NCBI GenBank assembly: GCA_900313345.1
Contig: OMQW01000033.1
Span: forward strand, 1-7,471
Length of the DNA: 7,471 bases
Origin: an uncultured Eubacteriales bacterium
Lineage (GTDB): Bacteria; Bacillota_I; Bacilli_A; RF39; UBA660
Direction: 5' to 3'
Shown here in pieces: positions 1 to 5,751 of the stretch (its first letter is position 1; each line of letters opens with the position of its first letter). The position numbers were made by a program, and so were the translations under genes. Under the pieces are notes generated by a model, which saw only the letters and a list, made by a program, of their open reading frames with translations, had not been told where the DNA came from and searched no databases.

Positions 1-72
1 ATATATTAATAATGGTTTTTTTAATGGATCATTTTTCCATTTAATTAAGAATTCTGTAATTTTTCGTTCCAT
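1..72 (-). CDS. N-terminus of a probable AAA-type ATPase (AAA_14/DUF4143-like), cut by the left window edge
   Basis: Only the first 24 codons are visible, running off the left edge. They read MERKITEFLIKWKND, then PLKKPLLIY. This looks like the start of the AAA_14/DUF4143 ATPases, in which a short helix 'L..W...P..KPLLI' precedes a 'GARQVGKT' P-loop. The P-loop would lie just outside the window, so the family call rests on resemblance of the lead-in alone. The start at 70-72 is well supported: a strong AAGGAGGA Shine-Dalgarno lies 8 nt upstream and a near-consensus sigma-A promoter lies before that. Proteins of this family are often stand-alone and of unclear function, with a P-loop ATPase followed by a nuclease-like DUF4143 domain. 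The existence of a gene here is fairly sure; the family is a moderate-confidence inference. Confidence 0.62.
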   Translation of the reverse strand, partial: MERKITEFLIKWKNDPLKKPLLIY

Positions 73-80
73 AATTTGTA

Positions 81-88
81 TCCTCCTT
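81..88 (-). promoter_or_regulatory. Ribosome binding site of the left-edge ATPase gene
   Basis: On the minus strand this reads AAGGAGGA, an almost perfect Shine-Dalgarno, with an 8-nt spacer to the ATG at 70-72. It is the main evidence that the truncated reading frame at the left edge is a real gene. Confidence 0.8.
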
Positions 89-104
89 ACATCTTTCTTA
101 ATTA

Positions 105-133
105 ATTATATATTTTTATAGTAATTTAGTCAA
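105..133 (-). promoter_or_regulatory. Near-consensus sigma-A promoter for the left-edge ATPase gene
   Basis: On the minus strand a -35 element TTGACT (128-133, 5 of 6 to TTGACA) is followed by exactly 17 bp and a perfect -10 TATAAT (105-110). Transcription would start near position 98, giving a leader of about 26 nt that contains the AAGGAGGA ribosome site. This is the best promoter in the window. Its -35 touches the outer edge of the long palindrome at 132-166, so a protein bound there could affect it. Confidence 0.65.
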
Positions 134-166
134 ATAAATATCCACAATTATTGTGGATATTTATTT
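132..166 (-). terminator. Long AT-rich palindrome: second spo0A terminator and/or operator
   Basis: Arms 132-147 and 151-166 are perfectly complementary (16 bp) around a 3-nt loop. The stem is mostly A-T, with a G-C-rich core where the arms contain TCCACAA/TTGTGGA. Read on the minus strand the 3' arm ends in ATTTATTT, so it could act as a back-up terminator about 35 nt beyond the spo0A stop codon. A perfect long dyad that also abuts the -35 box of the next gene could equally be a protein-binding site. The sequence alone does not decide between the two. Confidence 0.6.
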
Positions 167-200
167 AATTAAAAATAAAGAATCCACAGAACTTGTGGAT
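140..200. repeat. Two copies of the dyad ATCCACA-N5-TGTGGAT, 42 bp apart
   Basis: Half-sites are at 140-146 and 152-158 (first dyad) and at 182-188 and 194-200 (second dyad). Both dyads have identical 7-bp arms and an identical 5-bp spacer length, but the spacer sequence differs (ATTAT versus GAACT) and so do the outer flanks. The two dyads are offset by exactly 42 bp, about four turns of B-DNA. The half-site ATCCACA is also the last seven bases of the DnaA box TTATCCACA; the two half-sites of the first dyad match the full box at 8 of 9. Confidence 0.85.
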
Positions 201-201
201 T
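171..201 (-). terminator. Rho-independent terminator of spo0A
   Basis: On the minus strand an 8-bp stem (arms 194-201 and 181-188, 5-nt loop) is followed by a T-rich tract, TTCTTTATTTTT, running to about 171. The 5' arm begins at the first base of the region directly after the coding sequence and shares position 201 with the TAA stop (201-203), so the stop codon and terminator touch. Confidence 0.75.
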
Positions 202-977
202 TAGGCAAACTCATTATGATATTCGAGTCTTAATTTATCTGCAACTGTTACTATGAATTCAGAGTTTGTTGGTTTAGCTTTATCAATATCTACACTACTG
301 CCAAATATTTCTTCCATTAAATCCCAATTACCTCTATTCCAGCTAACTTCTATTGCATGTCTTATAGCTCTTTCTACTCTAGAGACTGTTGTTTTATATT
401 TTTTTGCAACATCTGGATATAACTCTTTAGTTATACCACCTATAATATCAGGGTTATTATACATCATTAAGATTCCTTCTCTAATATATATATAACCTTT
501 AATGTGAGATGGCATTCCTAATTCATGTAATAGTTTAGTTATAGTTAATTGAAGGTTGTTTTGATAAATGTCTATTTTTTTTCCAGCTTTTATACCTTCA
601 TTAGTAACATCTATTATAACACTTTCTAGTTCTTTTAAATCAAATGGCTTTAAGACAAAGTAATTTATACCTAATTCAGATGTTTTTCTTATCATATCTG
701 GACTATTATAAGAAGTTAGTACAACTACTTTCTTATTAATACCTTTCTTTTTCATTTCTTCAAGAACTGTTTTACCATCTTTTCTTGGCATTACAATATC
801 AAGTATTACTATATCATAGTCTTCTTGTCTAGACTCAATCAATTTAAGTCCTTCTTCTCCATTGTGTGCCTCTAATACTATCTTGATGTTATTTACTGCG
901 TGATGATTAAAATATTCCTTAATCATTGTTATTAGGTCAACGTTATCATCAACCATTAAAACTCTTGTTTCTTTCAT
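201..977 (-). CDS. spo0A: Spo0A, sporulation transcription factor (response regulator)
   Basis: A 258-residue protein of usual Spo0A length. An N-terminal receiver domain (about 3-125) has acidic-pocket D10/D11, phospho-acceptor D60 in 'ILDIVMP', T88 and K110 in 'VLKPF'. The C-terminal Spo0A DNA-binding domain (about 145-255) contains 'HIKGYIYIREGI', 'SRVERAIRHAIEV' and 'KPTNSEFI', all near-invariant in the family. Spo0A is activated through the sporulation phosphorelay or direct kinases and binds 0A boxes to switch on early sporulation genes and shut off growth genes. I chose the ATG at 975-977 because GAAAGGAGA lies just before it; an in-frame ATG 11 codons upstream (1008-1010) has no ribosome site and would add residues outside the domain. 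The gene stands alone between terminators, with its own promoter carrying a 0A box. In Bacillus and Clostridium, spoIVB usually lies upstream of spo0A; here a glycolytic operon does. Confidence 0.97.
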   Translation of the reverse strand: MKETRVLMVDDNVDLITMIKEYFNHHAVNNIKIVLEAHNGEEGLKLIESRQEDYDIVILDIVMPRKDGKTVLEEMKKKGINKKVVVLTSYNSPDMIRKTSELGINYFVLKPFDLKELESVIIDVTNEGIKAGKKIDIYQNNLQLTITKLLHELGMPSHIKGYIYIREGILMMYNNPDIIGGITKELYPDVAKKYKTTVSRVERAIRHAIEVSWNRGNWDLMEEIFGSSVDIDKAKPTNSEFIVTVADKLRLEYHNEFA

Positions 978-980
978 GGA

Positions 981-988
981 TCTCCTTT
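981..988 (-). promoter_or_regulatory. Ribosome binding site that fixes the spo0A start
   Basis: AAAGGAGA on the minus strand lies a few bases before the ATG at 975-977. It selects that start over the in-frame ATG at 1008-1010, which is preceded only by an AT-rich stretch. Confidence 0.85.
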
Positions 989-1031
989 CAAAACTACCAC
1001 GCATCTTCATTATATTACATATTTCTTAAAG

Positions 1032-1060
1032 ATTATATAGCGAAAAAGAGAAAGTTTTGT
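1032..1060 (-). promoter_or_regulatory. Probable spo0A promoter (-10 TATAAT, -35 replaced by a 0A box)
   Basis: On the minus strand a perfect TATAAT lies at 1032-1037. The hexamer 17 bp upstream (1055-1060, ACAAAA) is a poor -35, but it sits inside a consensus 0A box. A good -10 with a regulator site over a weak -35 fits a promoter needing Spo0A~P as activator, as at spoIIG in Bacillus subtilis. Transcription would start near 1025, leaving a leader of nearly 50 nt. I see no clear sigma-H motif. Confidence 0.55.
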
Positions 1061-1064
1061 CGAA
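1055..1064 (+). promoter_or_regulatory. Spo0A-binding site (0A box)
   Basis: The plus strand reads TTTTGTCGAA, containing the full 0A-box core TGTCGAA. It lies about 80 bp upstream of the spo0A start codon over the -35 position of the likely promoter. It is the only TGTCGAA I noticed in the window, which supports a specific autoregulatory role. Confidence 0.65.
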
Positions 1065-1080
1065 TTAGTAAAATTTATGT

Positions 1081-1109
1081 AAAATAAAAGAACTATTTAT
1101 TTAGTTCTT
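1081..1109 (-). terminator. Terminator of the pgk-tpiA operon, built across the tpiA stop codon
   Basis: On the minus strand AAGAACTA (1102-1109) pairs perfectly with TAGTTCTT (1088-1095) around a 6-nt AATAAA loop, followed by TTATTTT. The 3' arm begins with the tpiA stop codon TAG (1093-1095), so the hairpin includes the last codons. The stem is only 8 bp with little G-C, so it may be leaky towards spo0A. Confidence 0.6.
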
Positions 1110-1782
1110 CTAGTAAGTTATTTAGTTCATCTACCTTTAAGCTTAATGTTCCTAGTAAATATCCATCAATCAAATTTATATTTTTTAATATTTTAAGAGT
1201 TTCTTTATTAACTGATCCTCCATATATTACTTTTGTATTTGGATATTTATTATTAATCTTTCCAAATATTTTATTTAAGCATTCTTCATTTGGTATTTCA
1301 TTAGTGCCTATTGCCCAGTATGGTTCATATGCAATTATTATTTTTTCTAATTCTTCTTTTGTAAAATATTTTAGTACATTATTAAGCTTTTGCATTATAT
1401 TATTAGATATTCCTTTTTTTATATTTACTGTTTCACTCATACATAAAACTGGGGTAATATTATTATCTAATAAATGTTTTATTTTATTTTTTAAGCATAT
1501 ATTACTTTCTCTAAAATATTTAATTCTTTCAGAGTGTCCTATTAAAGAATATTTAACATTTAAACTTTTTAATTGAGATGCTGCTACACAGCCTGTATAT
1601 GCTCCTTCTTCAAACTCTGAAACATCTTGAGTTGCTAAGTCTATATTGTCTACTAATGGTAGATAACACATAGATGGAGCTAATATAAAATTATATTTTA
1701 TTTTTTTTAATTTTTTTAAATAATTATTAAATTCATCTTTAGTAAGATTGCTTTTATTATTTAATATTATTATCTTCTCCAC
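1093..1782 (-). CDS. tpiA: Triosephosphate isomerase, divergent
   Basis: Interconverts dihydroxyacetone phosphate and glyceraldehyde 3-phosphate in glycolysis. The 229-residue protein is shorter than the usual ~250. The catalytic set is present: N8 and K10 (aligned with the Asn and Lys of GNWKMN), H83 in 'LIGHSERI', E153 in 'AYEPYWAIGT', which also forms the mobile loop 6 (154-160), and 'YGGSV' at 187-191. It diverges at the N-terminus, where GNWKMN is replaced by LNNKSN, and at the last phosphate loop, where usual LVGGAS is LLGTLS. The start is GTG at 1780-1782; AGAGG lies 8 nt upstream, and the next Met (M38) would lose the catalytic Lys. It overlaps the glycosyltransferase by 26 nt and ends its operon. 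Operon-mates gap and pgk support a glycolytic role, though a second canonical TIM elsewhere in the genome cannot be excluded. Confidence 0.9.
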   Translation of the reverse strand: MEKIIILNNKSNLTKDEFNNYLKKLKKIKYNFILAPSMCYLPLVDNIDLATQDVSEFEEGAYTGCVAASQLKSLNVKYSLIGHSERIKYFRESNICLKNKIKHLLDNNITPVLCMSETVNIKKGISNNIMQKLNNVLKYFTKEELEKIIIAYEPYWAIGTNEIPNEECLNKIFGKINNKYPNTKVIYGGSVNKETLKILKNINLIDGYLLGTLSLKVDELNNLLEELNK

Positions 1783-3022
1783 TTTTTTTGCCTCTTTTTT
1801 TCTTTATTAAATCTATTATTATAGAAGGTATATCCTTCTTTTTATTTTTATTAAAGTTTTTTATTGCTGCATTATATACTTCTATTACACTTTTTGCAAA
1901 TTCTTCTGTTGAGAACTTCTTTGCTGAAAATGGTGCTTGTTTACTCATTGATTCTACTTGAATATTATCTTTTGTTAGACTTTCTATTACTTTTACGCAT
2001 TCATCTTCATCTTTAAAGAATCTTCCTGTTAATCCTTCTATTACCATAGTTCTAAAAGCATCATCTTCTATACATATTGCAGGTAATCCTGATGCAAGGC
2101 CTTCAATTACTGTTAAACCTTGAGTTTCTGTTGTAGATGCAGTAATACAAGCATTTGCTGCATGATAATAGTATGGCATTTTAGTCCATTCTACTCTTCC
2201 TGCAAAAGTTACAGTTTTAGATAATTCTAAATCATCTTTTAATTTTTCATATTTTTCTTTATCTGGTCCATCACCTACTAATAATAATTTTATATTATTA
2301 TTTTTTATTTTAGACATTACTCTTAATAAATATTCAATATTCTTTTCTTGAGCCATTCTTCCAACAAATACTAATACAAAATCTTTTTTGGTATAACCTA
2401 AATCTTTTCTTAAGTCTTCTACTTTCTTTTTATCTATATTTTCTTCTAGGAAAGGAGATGCATCTATTCCTGTTGGAACTATATAAATATCTTTATCGTA
2501 GTGATATTCTTCTCTAAATAATTTATAAGTTTTTATTGTTGGTACAATAAATGCATTTGCTGTATTATCACAATAGAATTTACTTAGATACTCTATTCCT
2601 TTTTTACACCCCATATCAAAGTATTTATGATTTCTTGAAACATAATATGTATAATCTTTATACATTGTATGATATGTGTGTACTAAGGGTATGCCAAATT
2701 GTTTTGCAAGTAATCTTGCAAATATTCCAAGACTTAATTCTGTATGTGAATGAATTACATCTAAATGCCAGCTTCTAATTTTATTTACTACTTTTACTGG
2801 ATATGGTGCTGCAACACGATAGTCATATATACCTAATGGTAATCCTGGTATTTCTAGTATTCTATTTTTTTCATCATATTTATAATTTTTATCATCATGG
2901 CCTACTGTTACAACATATACAGTATGTCCCTCTTTTTCAAGAGATTTTTTTAATGTTTCAACACTTGTTGAGACTCCATTTATAAATGGAGGATAACTAT
3001 CTGTAAATAAGCCTACTCTCAT
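1757..3022 (-). CDS. GT4-family glycosyltransferase, probable 1,2-diacylglycerol 3-glucosyltransferase
   Basis: A 421-residue GT-B fold enzyme of family GT4. The N-terminal acceptor domain opens with 'GLFTDSYPPFINGVSTSV' (4-21), typical of diacylglycerol glucosyltransferases of Bacilli and Acholeplasma, with 'HSHTELSLG' (91-99) and 'HTYHTMY' (115-121). The C-terminal nucleotide-sugar domain has 'VGRMAQEKN' (220-228), 'LVGDGP' (248-253) and the EX7E motif E299/E307 in 'ETQGLTVIE'. No signal peptide or membrane span is visible; the Lys-rich tail (about 388-413) suits a peripheral protein at the inner membrane face. It would move glucose from UDP-glucose to diacylglycerol, making a glycolipid or lipoteichoic-acid anchor. 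The start at 3020-3022 follows AAAGGGG, and its ATG overlaps the upstream stop by 1 nt (TAATG). The acceptor is inferred from family resemblance; another lipid or mannosyl specificity is possible. Confidence 0.85.
   Translation of the reverse strand: MRVGLFTDSYPPFINGVSTSVETLKKSLEKEGHTVYVVTVGHDDKNYKYDEKNRILEIPGLPLGIYDYRVAAPYPVKVVNKIRSWHLDVIHSHTELSLGIFARLLAKQFGIPLVHTYHTMYKDYTYYVSRNHKYFDMGCKKGIEYLSKFYCDNTANAFIVPTIKTYKLFREEYHYDKDIYIVPTGIDASPFLEENIDKKKVEDLRKDLGYTKKDFVLVFVGRMAQEKNIEYLLRVMSKIKNNNIKLLLVGDGPDKEKYEKLKDDLELSKTVTFAGRVEWTKMPYYYHAANACITASTTETQGLTVIEGLASGLPAICIEDDAFRTMVIEGLTGRFFKDEDECVKVIESLTKDNIQVESMSKQAPFSAKKFSTEEFAKSVIEVYNAAIKNFNKNKKKDIPSIIIDLIKKKRGKKSGEDNNIK
1791..1795 (-). promoter_or_regulatory. 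Ribosome binding site for the tpiA GTG start
   Basis: AGAGG on the minus strand, inside the end of the glycosyltransferase gene, lies 8 nt (CAAAAAAA) before the GTG at 1780-1782. It is a modest site; the 26-nt overlap suggests that translation is helped by ribosomes finishing the upstream gene. Confidence 0.55.
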
Positions 3023-4038
3023 TATTTATCCCCTTTCTTAGTATCTATATTAAATAAGATACTTCCTAATATTAGTCCTATATAATATGTTATAAATCTC
3101 CATATTAAAAGTGCTACTGATGTTTTAGTTCTTGTTAAGAAATTACCGAAGAACTGAGTGAAACCATATTCTATACCACCACTTGCACCTGGAATTGGAA
3201 CAAATGCAGACATAACCATAACATAAGCGGATGATGTTAATGTACTAATAACATCTAAACTTTTAAAATCACCTAAAGCATAAACAATAAATAAAGGTGT
3301 TATATAAAGGCATCCTAAACCTATTAAGTTTAATAATATACCTATATAAAAAAGACTTTTCCTTTTCTTTAATTCTATAGCACACTCATTAAATTCATTT
3401 ACTTTATTATGCCAAAGTTTTATTTGTTTATCTTTATCTTTTACTATATGCATTTTATATAAAATATTAATGCATACTTCTATCATTATATTTGTTATTC
3501 TTTTTGATAAAGTTATTATTAAAAGAATAACTGCAACTAATGTGTTTACTAAGAATCCAATAAATACTAATTCTCTTAAAGCATTTACTCTTGGGAACAA
3601 ATTAAAAACTGTATTTGCTAGTACTGCAAGTAGTCCAAATATTACTAATGCTATTTGATAAAATACAAAGTTTTGTAAAATATAATTAGTCGCTTTAGAT
3701 CCTTTAATATCATGTTCTGTTAGCATATATATTTCCATTGGTTGTCCACCTGTTGAAAAAGGTGTTATACCATTTACAAACTGAGCTATTATATTATGTT
3801 TTAAAGATTCTTTTAAAGAAAATTTATCTTTTTTATTTACTGTTATATAAACTACATAACTATGTATAAAGATATATAAAAAATAAAAGATAATTGCTAA
3901 TAATAAATATTTTATATCAACTGTTTTTAGACTATGTACTATTACACCAAAATCTTTTCTTAATAATATATAAAGAACAAGGATTGTTATTAATATAATT
4001 ATAATAGTATTTTTCTTTATGTTATTAATTATTTCCAT
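3022..4038 (-). CDS. Multispanning membrane protein of the YbhN/LPG-synthase transmembrane family (flippase-like)
   Basis: A 338-residue protein with about seven or eight hydrophobic segments (roughly 10-26, 42-67, 122-143, 156-177, 228-255, 264-282, 305-329). It carries the family's two signature stretches: 'GITPFSTGGQPMEIYML' (90-106) and 'PIPGASGGIEYGF' (281-293). These occur in the membrane half of MprF and in stand-alone UPF0104/TIGR00374 proteins. It lacks MprF's C-terminal soluble aminoacyl-transferase domain, so it is not a lysyl-phosphatidylglycerol synthase. Stand-alone members are thought to move or sense membrane lipids, often beside glycolipid glycosyltransferases; with the GT4 gene joined by a 1-nt overlap, lipid translocation of its product is the best inference. 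The start at 4036-4038 overlaps the upstream gene by 10 nt and has only a weak GAAAGAAG ribosome site, suggesting translational coupling. Confidence 0.88.
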   Translation of the reverse strand: MEIINNIKKNTIIIILITILVLYILLRKDFGVIVHSLKTVDIKYLLLAIIFYFLYIFIHSYVVYITVNKKDKFSLKESLKHNIIAQFVNGITPFSTGGQPMEIYMLTEHDIKGSKATNYILQNFVFYQIALVIFGLLAVLANTVFNLFPRVNALRELVFIGFLVNTLVAVILLIITLSKRITNIMIEVCINILYKMHIVKDKDKQIKLWHNKVNEFNECAIELKKRKSLFYIGILLNLIGLGCLYITPLFIVYALGDFKSLDVISTLTSSAYVMVMSAFVPIPGASGGIEYGFTQFFGNFLTRTKTSVALLIWRFITYYIGLILGSILFNIDTKKGDK

Positions 4039-4502
4039 CTTATACTTCTTTCTTCTTCTAATTCTTTATTTTGTTCAAATAACATTGTTTCCATTCCGTT
4101 ATCATCTAATCCTAATGATTCATAATTATTTACTTTTAAACTATTAATTAAATTTTTATTTTCTTTATTAATAAAAGTAAATACTTCTTCTATATCACTA
4201 TTTAATAGCAATTTAGAAATTTTTATTATTTCATCTTTAGCATCTTCTACTAAAATAGGATATATTTTAGCTACTTTGATGTCTTTTTCTATTTGAACTT
4301 CATAGAAATTTTTTATATTTATTTCCCCTTTTGTATAGAAGTATTCTTTAATACTAACTAATTTTTCTTTTCTTTTAAGATATTCTTCATGAGAAATATT
4401 ATTTCTTATATTGTTTAGTCCATTAAAAAGATATTCATTATAAGTCTTTAATAACTCCATATCTTCATTATTATAAATATTTAGATTAACTAATTTTCTC
4501 AT
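4029..4502 (-). CDS. Unrecognised 157-residue protein, possibly a degenerate GNAT-fold acyltransferase
   Basis: I do not firmly recognise this protein. It is soluble, Lys/Glu/Asn-rich, with no signal peptide or membrane segment. The N-terminal half looks helical; the segment from about 66 reads like a GNAT core: 'FYEVQIEKDIKVAKIYPI' (strands 4-5), 'AKDEIIKISKLLL' (helix 3), 'IEEVFTFINKENKNLINSL' (strand and helix 4), then 'NNYESLGL' resembling the 'GFE.LG' near the GNAT C-terminus. I cannot place a clear acetyl-CoA-binding Q/RxxGxG/A motif, so activity is doubtful. Existence as a gene is well supported: a GGAGGG ribosome site (4509-4514) 6 nt before the ATG, 13 bp after pgk, and a 10-nt overlap with the membrane protein gene. 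Position suggests a partner or regulator of the glycolipid genes, but that is only context. Confidence 0.75.
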   Translation of the reverse strand: MRKLVNLNIYNNEDMELLKTYNEYLFNGLNNIRNNISHEEYLKRKEKLVSIKEYFYTKGEINIKNFYEVQIEKDIKVAKIYPILVEDAKDEIIKISKLLLNSDIEEVFTFINKENKNLINSLKVNNYESLGLDDNGMETMLFEQNKELEEERSIRWK

Positions 4503-4515
4503 GTTATACCCTCCA

Positions 4516-5691
4516 CTACCTAAGTACTTTTATTGCAGGTAATTCCTTACCTTCTAGATATTCTAGTGATGCTCCTCCTCCAGTTGATGCATAATATATA
4601 TCATCTTTTAATCCTAAAAGCGATGAGCATGCTACAATATCTCCGCCACCTAATATAGCTTTCTTTTTATTCTTTACAATATTTTTTAATACTTCTTCAC
4701 TACTTTTTCTAAAGTATGAGAATTCATATACTCCTAATGGTCCATTCCAAAAAATAGTTTTGCTTTTTCTAATAATTTTATTAAAGTTTGTTATAGATCT
4801 TTCTCCTATATCCATACCTATATCATCTAATTCAAATTCTGTAATATCTTTTATTTTATAATTACCAGTATTTTTAAATTCTTTTGTTACTCTAAAGTCT
4901 ACAGGGATAATTATTTTATCTTGATATTTATTCATTATTGATTTACAAAAATCTAGTGAGTCATTATCTACTATACTTGATCCCACATTAAAACCTTCAG
5001 CTTTTAAGAATGTAAAAGCCATTCCTCCACCTATAAGAATATAATCTGCTCTTTTTACTAAGTTTTTAATAATTCCTATTTTATCTGATACTTTTTTTCC
5101 ACCTAATATTATAGTAAATGGTTTTTCTGCACTATTAAGTTCATTTAAAGTGTTTATTTCTTTTTCCATTAATAGTCCAATGCCACTTGGTAAATATTTT
5201 GCTATACCACAGTTTGAAGTATTTTCTCTGTGTGCTGTTCCAAAAGCATCATCAATAAATACTTCTCCAAGAGAAGCCCAATATTTGGCTAATTCATCAT
5301 CTAATGTAGATTCCTTTTTATTATTTAAATCTTCAAAGCGAGTATTTTCCATTAATACTATCTCGCCTTCTTTTATATTTTTACAAGCTTCTTCTAATTT
5401 TTTTCCTCTAGTTTCATTTATAAATATTACATTTTTATTTAATTTATCTGAAAGAGATTTGGCTACACACTCTAATGAATTGTTTTTTTTATCTTCTTCT
5501 TCCTTAATTCTACCCATGTGAGACATTAATATTACTTTAGCATTTTTATCTAAAGCATATTTAATTGTTGGTAGAGCAGCTTCTATTCTAGTATCATCTA
5601 TAATAGATTTATTTTCTACAGGTACATTAAAGTCACATCTTATGATTACTTTCTTATTAGTTATATCTAAATTTTTTATACTTTTAATCAT
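4516..5691 (-). CDS. pgk: Phosphoglycerate kinase
   Basis: Transfers phosphate between 1,3-bisphosphoglycerate and ADP, the first ATP-yielding step of lower glycolysis; cytosolic. At 391 residues it is full length. The 3-phosphoglycerate site is intact: 'RCDFNVP' (18-24), R35, 'SHMGR' (57-61), R118 in 'ENTRFE', and 'AHR' (153-155). The nucleotide side shows 'GGKKVSDK' (197-204), 'FWNGPLGVYE' (314-323), 'GGGDIVAC' (348-355) and 'STGGGASLE' (369-377). The 'KKES...ELAKYWASLGE' stretch (125-143) is of Bacilli type. Two spots are unusual: I352 where a Ser or Thr usually follows GGGD, and K199 where GGAKV normally has Ala. The start at 5689-5691 follows AAAAGGAG with a 6-nt spacer. It heads the pgk-tpiA unit behind a terminator and an extended -10 promoter, so its expression may be partly separate from gap. 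Confidence 0.97.
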   Translation of the reverse strand: MIKSIKNLDITNKKVIIRCDFNVPVENKSIIDDTRIEAALPTIKYALDKNAKVILMSHMGRIKEEEDKKNNSLECVAKSLSDKLNKNVIFINETRGKKLEEACKNIKEGEIVLMENTRFEDLNNKKESTLDDELAKYWASLGEVFIDDAFGTAHRENTSNCGIAKYLPSGIGLLMEKEINTLNELNSAEKPFTIILGGKKVSDKIGIIKNLVKRADYILIGGGMAFTFLKAEGFNVGSSIVDNDSLDFCKSIMNKYQDKIIIPVDFRVTKEFKNTGNYKIKDITEFELDDIGMDIGERSITNFNKIIRKSKTIFWNGPLGVYEFSYFRKSSEEVLKNIVKNKKKAILGGGDIVACSSLLGLKDDIYYASTGGGASLEYLEGKELPAIKVLR

Positions 5692-5718
5692 AATTATCTC
5701 CTTTTAAATACTATTATT

Positions 5719-5727
5719 AGTATAACA
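5719..5727 (-). promoter_or_regulatory. Extended -10 promoter for the pgk operon
   Basis: The minus strand reads TG-T-TATACT (5727 to 5719), an extended -10 element. No good -35 is present at the right distance, as is common when the TG extension is there. Transcription would start near 5712, about 20 nt before the pgk start codon, with the ribosome site just inside the transcript. Confidence 0.5.
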
Positions 5728-5751
5728 AATTATTATTTAAAAATAAAGCAT

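Noticed and set aside
132..201. A replication origin
   Set aside because: The DnaA-like half-sites are imperfect as full boxes and arranged as hairpin arms; no dnaA or dnaN gene or DNA-unwinding element is recognisable nearby.
978..1010. An 11-residue N-terminal extension of Spo0A from the ATG at 1008-1010
   Set aside because: No ribosome site precedes that ATG, a strong one precedes the ATG at 975-977, and the extra residues fall outside the receiver domain.
1038..1045. A second 0A box, TAGCGAAA
   Set aside because: It has two mismatches to TGTCGAAA within the core and overlaps the spacer next to the -10; too weak to call.
3022..4038. MprF (lysyl-phosphatidylglycerol synthase)
   Set aside because: Only the membrane region is present; at 338 residues the aminoacyl-transferase half is absent and no following frame supplies it.
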